A DNA stretch of 11,956 bases. It comes from Pseudomonadota bacterium. GTDB taxonomy: Bacteria; Desulfobacterota; Desulfobacteria; Desulfobacterales; RPRI01. The notes below the pieces were generated by a model. It saw only the letters and a program-made list of their open reading frames with translations, was not told the origin of the DNA and searched no databases. The position numbers and the translations under genes were made by a program. Below, piece after piece: positions 1 through 6,208 of the stretch; positions within the stretch are counted from its first letter, which is position 1; each line of letters opens with the position of its first letter. The stretch is taken from NCBI GenBank assembly GCA_018830925.1, contig JAHJRK010000467.1, positions 1 to 11,956 on the forward strand, read 5' to 3'.

Positions 1-8
1 AAACGATT

Positions 9-224
9 ATGGGATTTATAAGGGATCAGGAGGAGCGTCTGGTTGTAAGCCTATTGACTGCGAAATATCAGAAGAAGAATCTTCCTGTGCCCGATATTTC
101 CGAATTGAAGCGTCAGGCTGCAAGAATAGTTGATGAAGCGCACGGTATTGCCCGTGAAAGGGGGAAAAACGTGCTTTCAATCGTAAAGGATATGGTGGAA
201 GAATTGCGCCGTAGTAAAAAATAA
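9..224 (+). CDS. Small hypothetical helical protein (start uncertain)
   Basis: I do not recognise this 71-residue protein. It is charged and should be mostly alpha-helical: an N-terminal stretch rich in Glu, Arg and Leu, a short Pro-containing link near residues 25-30 (LPVPD), then a Lys/Arg/Glu-rich C-terminal half ending RRSKK. It has no signal peptide, membrane segment or cysteines, so a small cytoplasmic protein is likely. The frame is open back to base 1 and no ribosome binding site can be seen, so the true start may lie before the window. The TAA stop is followed by 284 non-coding bases with strong inverted repeats, so it is probably not co-transcribed with the exporter operon downstream. 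It is probably a real gene, because the composition is protein-like and the frame ends cleanly before a repeat, but no function can be assigned. Confidence 0.6.
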   Translation: MGFIRDQEERLVVSLLTAKYQKKNLPVPDISELKRQAARIVDEAHGIARERGKNVLSIVKDMVEELRRSKK

Positions 225-254
225 AGTAGTCCTCTGGATATTTAAAACGGCATA

Positions 255-307
255 AGGAGCCGTAACAAAATGGTCAGAAATGTAATGGTTATTTTGTAAC
301 GGCTCCT
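255..307. repeat. Inverted repeat, 17-base arms, hairpin
   Basis: The left arm (255-271, AGGAGCCGTAACAAAAT) and right arm (291-307) are reverse complements with one mismatch, at base 264. They are separated by 19 bases, so RNA from either strand could form a long stem. It lies 30 bases after the small upstream gene, the usual place for a terminator. However, the plus strand continues with an A-rich run rather than T residues, so it is not a textbook intrinsic terminator. A short alternative pairing of ACGGC (247-251) with GCCGT (259-263) would compete with the main stem. Possible roles are transcript-end protection, factor-assisted termination or a mobile palindromic repeat. Confidence 0.65.
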
Positions 308-349
308 AAAGAAAAAAGTAGAAAAGGAAACAAATTTTGAACGCATTTG

Positions 350-494
350 AGTTTCCAATCCGGAAATCGGCAATTTTGGGCAAGCTCAAGAAAATCAAGG
401 GATAGCGCGGAGACATACGCTATGTATGTCGCACAAGAAATCCCGCAGATTGACGCCGAGATCGCTCAAAAGGGCCATTTCTGGGTCGGAAACT
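350..494. repeat. Large imperfect nested palindrome in the exporter leader
   Basis: The outer ends match as inverted repeats: AGTTTCC at 350-356 against GGAAACT at 488-494, continuing inward with about three quarters identity over roughly 20 bases. Further inward, TTTTGGGC near 374 pairs with GCTCAAAA near 464, and GGGAT near 399 pairs with ATCCC near 440. The centre is a perfect 7-base hairpin, GACATAC (412-418) and GTATGTC (424-430), with a 5-base loop. All pairings share one axis near 421-422, so this is one fold-back element, not chance palindromes. It ends 14 bases before the adaptor start codon and only just ahead of its AAAGGG ribosome binding site. It could be a dispersed non-autonomous element or a structured untranslated leader. 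I saw no target-site duplication or transposase. Confidence 0.7.
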
Positions 495-508
495 AGAAAG
501 GGTTATCA

Positions 509-1726
509 ATGGCAGGCGATGACATATCAAAGCTTAGCATAAAAAAAGCAGGTACTGTTGCGGGTGCGGGGAAAAAGAGAAAATATATTATTATACTGAT
601 AATAATATTCGTATTGATTACAACAGGGATTCTTTACAAACAGGGCTTTCTGACTCCCGCACTTGAAGTTAAGGTCTCAAAAGTTGTTAATATTTTTCCA
701 TCCCAGACATATACTATTCTTAGTGCAAGCGGTTATGTTGTTGCCCAGCGGAAAGCGGCCGTTGCTTCAAAAATCACCGGGAGACTTGTATTTTTGGGTG
801 TTGAGGAGGGGAGCAGGGTCAGGAAAGGCGAAATAGTCGCGCGCCTCGAAAATGAAGATGCTGTTGCTGCGAGGAACAGGGCATCAGCAAATGTGAATAT
901 GGCTAAAGCCTCCCTTGAACAGGCAATGGCTGAACTTGATGACGCTCTCCTGAATTTTAACCGGATGGTTCAACTTTCAGAAAAAGGAAGTGTTGCAAAG
1001 TCTGAACATGATATAGCGGAGGCAAGGTTGAAAAGGGCAAAAGCCTCGGTATCGGCACAGAGAGCTGCCATCAAGTCGAGCGAAGCCGCTCTGAAGGAGA
1101 CTGAAGTTGTGCTCGAATATACAAATTTGCGCGCTCCTTTTGACGCAGTGGTGCTTACAAAGAATGCCGATATCGGCGACATTGTGACCCCTCTCGGGGC
1201 TGCCGCAAATGCCAAGGCTTCTGTTGTCGATATAGCGGATATGGAGTCACTCCAGGTTGAGGTCGATGTTTCGGAAAGCAATATTGATCTTGTGAAAAAG
1301 GGTCAGCCGTGCGAGATCCGGCTCGATGCACTGCAGGATTCACGTTTCAGGGGAGCGGTCCACATGATAGTTCCGACCGCAGACAGAACGAAGGCATCAG
1401 TTATGGTAAAAGTCGCATTCAAAGACAAGGATCAGCGAATTCTGCCGGAAATGAGCGCCAAGGTGGCGTTCCTCTCGCGCGAGGTCCTGCCTGAAGAGCA
1501 AAAGGCCTTTAAAGCGATTCCGGCCGGTGCGATAATCGGGGAAGAAGGGAATCAGTTCGTTTTTTCGGCAAAAAACGGCAGGGCGCATAAAACCTTGATA
1601 AAAACCGGGAGACGGGCTGGAGAGATGGTGGAAGTGATAAGCGGGCTTGAAACAGGCGAGTTTCTGGTAACTGAGCCGATTGACAAGGTTAAGGCCGGCA
1701 TTAAGGTCAAGGTTTCAGAGGAGTAA
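509..1726 (+). CDS. HlyD/MacA-type periplasmic adaptor of an ABC exporter
   Basis: This membrane fusion protein should link an inner-membrane ABC permease to the periplasm and, in known systems, to an outer-membrane channel. In order along its 405 residues it shows a basic cytoplasmic tail with a single membrane anchor (about 26-43), a first lipoyl half (about 76-115, with GYVVAQRKAAVASKITG and EGSRVRKGE), an alanine-rich coiled-coil hairpin (about 117-203), the second lipoyl half (about 205-245, with YTNLRAPFDAVV), a beta-barrel (about 247-325) and a membrane-proximal domain to the end. The length is normal for the MacA branch. The start is supported by AAAGGG at 497-502. It is the first gene of a tight operon, with the ATPase starting 7 bases after its stop. 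The hairpin is of medium length and no lipobox is present, so it stays anchored by its N-terminal helix. Substrate unknown. Confidence 0.9.
   Translation: MAGDDISKLSIKKAGTVAGAGKKRKYIIILIIIFVLITTGILYKQGFLTPALEVKVSKVVNIFPSQTYTILSASGYVVAQRKAAVASKITGRLVFLGVEEGSRVRKGEIVARLENEDAVAARNRASANVNMAKASLEQAMAELDDALLNFNRMVQLSEKGSVAKSEHDIAEARLKRAKASVSAQRAAIKSSEAALKETEVVLEYTNLRAPFDAVVLTKNADIGDIVTPLGAAANAKASVVDIADMESLQVEVDVSESNIDLVKKGQPCEIRLDALQDSRFRGAVHMIVPTADRTKASVMVKVAFKDKDQRILPEMSAKVAFLSREVLPEEQKAFKAIPAGAIIGEEGNQFVFSAKNGRAHKTLIKTGRRAGEMVEVISGLETGEFLVTEPIDKVKAGIKVKVSEE
1717..1723 (+). promoter_or_regulatory. Ribosome binding site deciding a TTG start
   Basis: AGAGGAG sits inside the last codons of the adaptor gene, 10 bases before the TTG at 1734. 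It favours TTG over an in-frame ATG at 1680, which would add 18 basic residues unlike any ATPase N-terminus and overlap the adaptor by 47 bases. Confidence 0.65.
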
Positions 1727-1733
1727 TAAAGAG

Positions 1734-2438
1734 TTGGCGCCAGTCATAGAGATCAAGGATCTCACAAAATCATATCGCCGCGGAAGCCAGTCGATAGTCG
1801 TCCTGGAAAATTTATCCCTCGATATCGAGGAGAGTGAATTTCTTGCCCTCATGGGCCCTTCAGGCTCGGGTAAAAGCACGCTTTTAAATCTCATTGCAGG
1901 GCTCGACAAGGCGGACAGCGGAAGCATAAGAGTCCGGGGAACAGATATATCTTCGCTTTCTGAAAACGGGCTTGCAAAATGGAGGGCCGAAAACGTCGGA
2001 TTCATCTTTCAGTTCTATAATCTTATTCCGGTGCTCACTGCGTTTGAGAATGTTGAGTTGCCCCTGATCCTGACAAACCTTTCCAGAAAAGAGAGAAAAG
2101 AGCATGTTACAACAGCCCTCAGGCTTGTTAACCTTGAGGACAGGATGGAGCATTATCCCCGCCAGTTGTCGGGCGGCCAGCAGCAGAGAGTTGCGATAGC
2201 GAGAGCGGTTGTTACGGATCCTACCATTCTCGTGGCGGACGAGCCTACGGGCGACCTCGACAGGAGATCGGCTGAAGAGGTTCTTGGGCTTATGGAAAAA
2301 TTGAGCAGCGTAATCGGAAAAACGGTTGTAATGGTGACTCACGATCCGAGAGCTGCAAAAAAGGCCGGCAACATTAAGTATCTTGAAAAAGGTGTTCTTG
2401 CAAATGCTCCTCAAGCTTCTTTTCCGGAATGCATTTAG
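1734..2438 (+). CDS. ABC exporter ATPase, MacB/LolD type
   Basis: Cytoplasmic ATPase that should power the two permeases encoded next. Counted from the TTG start (234 residues), it has Walker A GPSGSGKST at 41-49, the Q-loop at Gln93 in GFIFQFYNLIP, the ABC signature LSGGQ at 145-149, Walker B ILVADE at 165-170 with the catalytic Glu170, a D-loop (GDLD) and the switch histidine His203 in VTHD. All residues needed for ATP hydrolysis are present. The FQFYNLIP sequence after the Q-loop and the short length are typical of the family containing LolD, FtsE and the MacB nucleotide-binding domain. The TTG start gives MAPVIEIKDL, a normal beginning for this family. It starts 7 bases after the adaptor stop and overlaps the next gene by 35 bases, which suggests translational coupling. 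It is clearly related to the second ATPase in this window but not a recent copy. Confidence 0.92.
   Translation: MAPVIEIKDLTKSYRRGSQSIVVLENLSLDIEESEFLALMGPSGSGKSTLLNLIAGLDKADSGSIRVRGTDISSLSENGLAKWRAENVGFIFQFYNLIPVLTAFENVELPLILTNLSRKERKEHVTTALRLVNLEDRMEHYPRQLSGGQQQRVAIARAVVTDPTILVADEPTGDLDRRSAEEVLGLMEKLSSVIGKTVVMVTHDPRAAKKAGNIKYLEKGVLANAPQASFPECI
2388..2394 (+). promoter_or_regulatory. Ribosome binding site for the first permease
   Basis: AAAGGTG lies 9 bases before the ATG at 2404, inside the end of the ATPase gene. It favours that ATG over an in-frame TTG at 2383, which would add seven residues and has no suitable site before it. Confidence 0.5.
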
Positions 2439-3558
2439 GCACAGGTTAAGGACCGCCCTTACCGTCTGCGGCATATGCGTTGCAATTCTATCTTTCGGCC
2501 TCCTCCGCACTGTTGTGAGCGCCTGGTATGCCGGAGTCGATGCATCTTCCGCCACCCGACTGGTTACTCGTAACGCAATCTCACTCGTCTTTCCTCTTCC
2601 CCTTTCCTACAAAGAGAAAATACGCGGTGTTGAAGGGGTTAAGCTGGTATCTCTCGGGAACTGGTTCGGGGGAATTTACATAGAAGAGAAGAATTTTTTC
2701 GCCAACTTCGCCGTTGATTCAAAAACCTATCTTGATCTTTACCCCGAATTTGTCATTCCCGCCGACCAGAAGCTTTCATTTTTTAAGGAAAGAAAAGGAT
2801 GCGTAGTCGGCCGCAAGCTGGCCAAAAGGTTCGGATGGAAGATAGGGGATGCGATCGTGTTAAGAGGAACCATTTTCCCGGGGAATTGGGAATTCGTGCT
2901 GAGGGCTATATACCGCGGTAGGGATAAGACCATAGATGAAAACCAGTTTTTCTTTCACTGGGATTATCTCAATGAGACCATGAAAAAAATCCAGCCCAGA
3001 AGGGCGGACCAGGTTGGATTTTACATGGTGGGGATGGCTTCACCGGATATTACAGCTGAAACCACGGAGTCTATAGATAAATTATTCAAGAATTCCTTTG
3101 CCGAAACCCTGACCGAGACGGAGAAGGTATTCCAGATGGGTTTTATCTCTTTAAGCCAGACTATTCTTACGGTAATCCAGCTCGTTTCCATGGTCGTAAT
3201 AGTGATCATCATGGCTGTTGCGGCAAACACAATGGCCATGTCCGTGCGTGAGCGTATGAGTGAATATGCGGTTTTCAAGACGCTGGGTTTCGGGGGGGGC
3301 TATCTTGCGTTTCTTATACTCGGAGAATCGATGGTTATCACGGCCCTCGGATGCGGCATGGGTATACTTCTCACTTATCCGGCCGCGGATGCCTTCGCAA
3401 GAGCTGTAGGTGAGTTCTTCCCGGTTTTTAATGTTGCAAAAGAGACAATCTATCTTGATATCGCCGCATCGGTTATCATAGGTGTGGTTGCGGCTGTTTT
3501 CCCGATCTGGCGGGCTGTATCGGTTCCGATCGCAAGCGGGCTGGGAAGGATAGGATAG
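2404..3558 (+). CDS. FtsX/MacB-type ABC permease, first half-size subunit
   Basis: Inner-membrane permease, 384 residues from the ATG. It has the four-helix MacB/LolC layout: membrane helix 1 (about 17-38), a large periplasmic domain (about 40-245), then three helices (about 252-278, 300-323 and 351-372). RERMSEYAVFKTLGF at 282-296 is the cytoplasmic segment after helix 2, which in this superfamily contacts the ATPase. The periplasmic domain carries the GRKLAKRFGWKIGD pattern (about 136-149) common in MacB periplasmic core domains. The family's usual C-terminal motif (proline, arginine, alanine, then EALR) is degenerate here: the protein ends PIWRAVSVPIASGLGRIG. The next permease keeps the motif, so the two chains are not equivalent and most likely form a heterodimer like LolC/LolE. 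It overlaps the ATPase by 35 bases and is followed 2 bases later by its partner. Confidence 0.87.
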   Translation: MLLKLLFRNAFRHRLRTALTVCGICVAILSFGLLRTVVSAWYAGVDASSATRLVTRNAISLVFPLPLSYKEKIRGVEGVKLVSLGNWFGGIYIEEKNFFANFAVDSKTYLDLYPEFVIPADQKLSFFKERKGCVVGRKLAKRFGWKIGDAIVLRGTIFPGNWEFVLRAIYRGRDKTIDENQFFFHWDYLNETMKKIQPRRADQVGFYMVGMASPDITAETTESIDKLFKNSFAETLTETEKVFQMGFISLSQTILTVIQLVSMVVIVIIMAVAANTMAMSVRERMSEYAVFKTLGFGGGYLAFLILGESMVITALGCGMGILLTYPAADAFARAVGEFFPVFNVAKETIYLDIAASVIIGVVAAVFPIWRAVSVPIASGLGRIG

Positions 3559-3560
3559 AA

Positions 3561-4727
3561 ATGGATCTTATGTTTTTTTACAGTCTCCGCAATCTTCTCA
3601 CACGAAGGCTTACCACAGGGCTCACTGCGGCGGGGATGGCGCTTGTCGTATTCGTGTTTGCTTCCATAGTCATGCTTGCTGAAGGTTTGAAGAAGACTCT
3701 TGTCGATACTGGCTCATACGATAATGTTGTTGTAATACGTCGCTCAGCCGTTTCGGAAGTTCAGAGCGGGATTGAAAGACTCAAGGCTTCAATAATTGAA
3801 ACCCAGCCTGAAGTGGCCATAGGAGAGGACGGAAGGAGGCTTCTCGCGAAAGAGCTTGTTGTGCTTATCACTCTGGAAAAGAAGAAGTCGAATTCTCCGG
3901 CAAATGTGATTATCAGGGGAATCTCCGGCAGTTCTCTTGAACTGCGTCCGCAGGTTAAGCTCTCGGCAGGGCGCCTGCCCAGACCCGGATCATCGGAAAT
4001 CATTGCAGGCCGAAGCATTGTAAAGGGATTTAAAAACGTCGGACTCGGGGAGAATCTTTATTTTGCGATGCGACCATGGACGGTTGTCGGTATTTTTGAT
4101 GCCGGCAATACCGGATACAGCTCTGAAATCTGGGGTGATGTGGATCAGTTTATGCAGGCTTTCAGGCGGCCAGTATATTCATCCATCCTTTTCAAGCTGA
4201 GGAAATCATCGGAATTTGAATCTCTTAAGAAAAAGATTGAAAGCGATCCCAGGCTTACACTGGAAGCAAAACGTGAAGCGGACTATTACCGGGAGCAGTC
4301 CGAAATGATGGCCAAGTTCCTGAGAATTTTGGGGCAGTCCCTCACCATTGTTTTTTCAATAGGAGCGATTGTAGGGGCGATGATAACAATGTACTCGGCT
4401 GTAGCAAACCGGACCGGTGAAATAGGGACGCTTCGCGCCCTGGGATTCAACCGCTCGAGCATTCTTGTCGCTTTTCTGATGGAATCTTTGCTTCTCGGCC
4501 TGATAGGCGGATTTTCCGGACTCTTTTTTGCTTCTTTCCTGCAGTTCATTACGGTTTCAACAACCAATTTCCAGACTTTTTCAGAGCTTGCCTTCAGCTT
4601 TAAGATCACGTTTGAAATAATATATAAATCGCTCTTATTCTCCCTAGTCATGGGATTTATCGGCGGAATACTTCCCGCTTTCAGAGCTTCGAGGATGAAT
4701 ATCGTGGAAGCGCTGCGGGAACAATGA
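3561..4727 (+). CDS. FtsX/MacB-type ABC permease, second half-size subunit
   Basis: Second inner-membrane permease of the operon, 388 residues, with the same layout as its neighbour: helix 1 (about 17-40), a periplasmic core domain (about 41-250), then helices at about 256-282, 299-330 and 353-373. NRTGEIGTLRALGFNRSSIL at 283-302 is the canonical ATPase-coupling segment, and the C-terminus PAFRASRMNIVEALREQ is the classic MacB ending. The start has AGGA at 3552-3555, five bases before the ATG and overlapping the end of the first permease, so the pair is translated together. This is the last gene of the operon. It ends 12 bases from the stop of the converging minus-strand enzyme gene, and I see no hairpin terminator in that gap, so transcripts from the two sides may overlap. 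Confidence 0.88.
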   Translation: MDLMFFYSLRNLLTRRLTTGLTAAGMALVVFVFASIVMLAEGLKKTLVDTGSYDNVVVIRRSAVSEVQSGIERLKASIIETQPEVAIGEDGRRLLAKELVVLITLEKKKSNSPANVIIRGISGSSLELRPQVKLSAGRLPRPGSSEIIAGRSIVKGFKNVGLGENLYFAMRPWTVVGIFDAGNTGYSSEIWGDVDQFMQAFRRPVYSSILFKLRKSSEFESLKKKIESDPRLTLEAKREADYYREQSEMMAKFLRILGQSLTIVFSIGAIVGAMITMYSAVANRTGEIGTLRALGFNRSSILVAFLMESLLLGLIGGFSGLFFASFLQFITVSTTNFQTFSELAFSFKITFEIIYKSLLFSLVMGFIGGILPAFRASRMNIVEALREQ

Positions 4728-4739
4728 ACTGTAAATTCG

Positions 4740-5963
4740 CTATTTATTTCGGTTCAGGATTCTGTGAAGATCGGCCTGAATGGTGGCGAGAGAAGACTCA
4801 ACTGTGCTTTGCGGCTGTGTCCGGAGAATATCCATATCCTTCAGGCCGCTTCCCGTCAGCATTAATACTACGGTTGCATCCGGAGCAATTTTTCCCTGAT
4901 CGCGCAGTTTTTTCACGGCCCACAGCGAGGTGGCGGTTGCCGGTTCGACAAAAAATCCCGCGCGTGCGAAGATTTGATGGGATTCGATAATCTCTTTTTC
5001 GGTTACATCTTCGGCGAGCCAGCCATACCTGTGCGCTTTCTGAACGATTTCATCTCCCCCCGCAGGATTGCCGCCGGTTATTGCCTCGGCGACCGTCTTA
5101 AAATTTGAAAACGGGATGATATGATTCTTCCCCTGTTTGATTGCGCTTACGACAGGGCTGTTGTTCGCCGCCTGCACTACGATCATTTTCGGAAGCCGTT
5201 CGATTAATCCTGCTTCATGCAGCTCCCTGTATCCTTTGAAAATTCCACGGATATGCCCGCATGCCGATGTAGGCACTGCTATGAAGTCCGGGACTCCCCG
5301 GTTCAATTGTTCGAACATTTCAAACGCAGTCAGCTTGTAACCCTCGACCCGTATGGGGCCGTTTCCGGAAACAATACGGAGGGAGAATTCTTCTGCCAGT
5401 CCTAATATTTTATTTTTCATCAATGAATAATCGGGCGCATCGACCTTTATAACTGTTGCGCCATGGATATTCATCGCAAGGATCTTCTCTGCCGGTGTGA
5501 AAGCCGGGACAAAGACAAGAACATTCAATCCAGCACGCGCTCCGTACGCGGCGAGTGAATTGCCCATATTCCCCGTTGAGATTGTCGCGGTGATCTTCTC
5601 CTTCATCTCTTTTGCCATCCAGACGCAGCAAAGTGATCCACGGTCCTTGAAACTCCATGTCGGGTTGACCGTTTCATTCTTCAGAAGAAGATGCCTGATC
5701 CCGGTATGCGATTCAAGCAGTTTTCCGGCTTCAAGAAGAGGTGTATTTCCCTCACCGAGAGATAACTCCGAATCAACGGAGGAGAACGGGAGGAAGTCCG
5801 CAAACCTCTCCCATAGAAATCTTCCGGATCGTATTTTTGCTCCGGTGATTTCCGGAACGACCACTTCAAGAGATTCTCCGTCAGCAGTAAACTCTTCGAT
5901 CGTATCAAACGGAAATTCCCGGCCGCTAAAGGTGGACTGTAATTTTACATTTTTCACGCTCAT
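4740..5963 (-). CDS. Threonine synthase-like PLP enzyme, divergent
   Basis: A pyridoxal-phosphate enzyme of fold type II, 407 residues, closest by eye to threonine synthase (ThrC), which converts O-phosphohomoserine to threonine. EGNTPLLEAGKLLE at 71-84 and SFKDRGS at 104-110 mark the family; Lys106 should hold the cofactor. STGNMGNSLAAYGARAG (129-145) matches the STGN...AAYAARAG block, and TGSGLKD (370-376) the C-terminal TGHGLKD block. Three things are unusual. The loop expected to bind the cofactor phosphate reads PTSACGHIRG (231-240), unlike the glycine/asparagine-rich loop I expect. NPTWSFKDRG has Trp where Gly is usual. The N-terminal zinc-ribbon-like region (about 10-34, SGREFPF...DGESLEVV) keeps the spacing but none of the four cysteines. 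It could be a true but divergent ThrC or a paralog with another substrate, such as a cysteate-synthase-like enzyme. An AAGGG (5974-5978, minus strand) precedes the ATG by 10 bases. Confidence 0.82.
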   Translation of the reverse strand: MSVKNVKLQSTFSGREFPFDTIEEFTADGESLEVVVPEITGAKIRSGRFLWERFADFLPFSSVDSELSLGEGNTPLLEAGKLLESHTGIRHLLLKNETVNPTWSFKDRGSLCCVWMAKEMKEKITATISTGNMGNSLAAYGARAGLNVLVFVPAFTPAEKILAMNIHGATVIKVDAPDYSLMKNKILGLAEEFSLRIVSGNGPIRVEGYKLTAFEMFEQLNRGVPDFIAVPTSACGHIRGIFKGYRELHEAGLIERLPKMIVVQAANNSPVVSAIKQGKNHIIPFSNFKTVAEAITGGNPAGGDEIVQKAHRYGWLAEDVTEKEIIESHQIFARAGFFVEPATATSLWAVKKLRDQGKIAPDATVVLMLTGSGLKDMDILRTQPQSTVESSLATIQADLHRILNRNK

Positions 5964-5990
5964 ATATCAGTTGCCCTTGATCCATCATAG

Positions 5991-6003
5991 AATATGTTGT
6001 CAA
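5991..6003. repeat. AATATGTTGTCAA, first copy of a paired repeat
   Basis: AATATGTTGTCAA recurs as AATATGTTGACAA at 6136-6148, a 12 of 13 match in the same orientation, 145 bases apart. This copy lies about 30 bases upstream of the PLP enzyme's start codon; the other overlaps the TTGACA box before TetR. The TTG(A/T)CAA core is itself palindromic. A regulator-binding site at each promoter is a reasonable guess, but AT-rich DNA can give such matches by chance. Confidence 0.35.
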
Positions 6004-6135
6004 TATCATAATTGCTGAGGAAACGGCAACAATGATTACGGTTTAAGTTTCTGCCTCTTCGCAACACAGCAGAGTAACTTTTTACGAAGCCGTCATGATT
6101 GGTCAATAATAAAATGTTATATTTACTTAATAAAT

Positions 6136-6148
6136 AATATGTTGACAA
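6136..6148. repeat. AATATGTTGACAA, second copy of the paired repeat
   Basis: This copy differs from the one at 5991-6003 by a single base. It contains the consensus -35 hexamer TTGACA (6142-6147) of the likely TetR promoter, so a protein bound here would block RNA polymerase. Confidence 0.35.
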
Positions 6149-6174
6149 ACAATTATTAAAATGGTCAGATATTA

Positions 6175-6190
6175 TCGACTGGGCGGTCGA
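6175..6190. promoter_or_regulatory. Candidate TetR operator palindrome
   Basis: TCGAC (6175-6179) and GTCGA (6186-6190) are perfect inverted repeats around a 6-base centre, only 8 bases before the AGGAGG ribosome binding site of the TetR gene. TetR-family dimers usually bind palindromes of this size over their own promoter or start of transcription, so this is a good position for autoregulation. The arms are short, so it stays a candidate. Confidence 0.4.
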
Positions 6191-6208
6191 AATTAATCAG
6201 GAGGATTT

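Larger units (their letters stand above)
5964..6208. promoter_or_regulatory. Divergent intergenic region with shared promoter space
   Basis: This 245-base gap separates the minus-strand PLP enzyme from the plus-strand TetR gene, so both promoters must lie here. The half nearest TetR (about 6105-6175) is very AT-rich. A consensus -35 box TTGACA occurs at 6142-6147, but no good -10 box stands at 17 bases: TCAGAT (6165-6170) is poor, and the better TATTAT (6170-6175) is 22 bases away. On the minus strand, TATGAT (5989-5984) is a possible -10 without a convincing -35. A near-identical 13-base sequence occurs at both ends of the region and a palindrome overlaps the presumed start zone (separate entries). 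I found no open frame or RNA gene in it. Confidence 0.5.

Noticed and set aside
350..494. Insertion sequence end or MITE
   Set aside because: Fold-back ends are clear, but no flanking target duplication or transposase is visible, so it is listed only as a repeat.
1884..2555. Minus-strand open frame of about 220 codons across the ATPase/permease junction
   Set aside because: It runs antisense to conserved ATPase motifs and shows no recognisable protein features.
5497..6018. Plus-strand open frame of about 170 codons over the start of the PLP enzyme
   Set aside because: It is antisense to the conserved KDRG and STGN blocks of the enzyme and its translation is low-complexity, Ser/Pro/Arg-rich.
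6142..6175. Textbook sigma-70 promoter from the perfect TTGACA
   Set aside because: At 17 bases the -10 position reads TCAGAT, and the better TATTAT is 22 bases away, so only the -35 hexamer is convincing.
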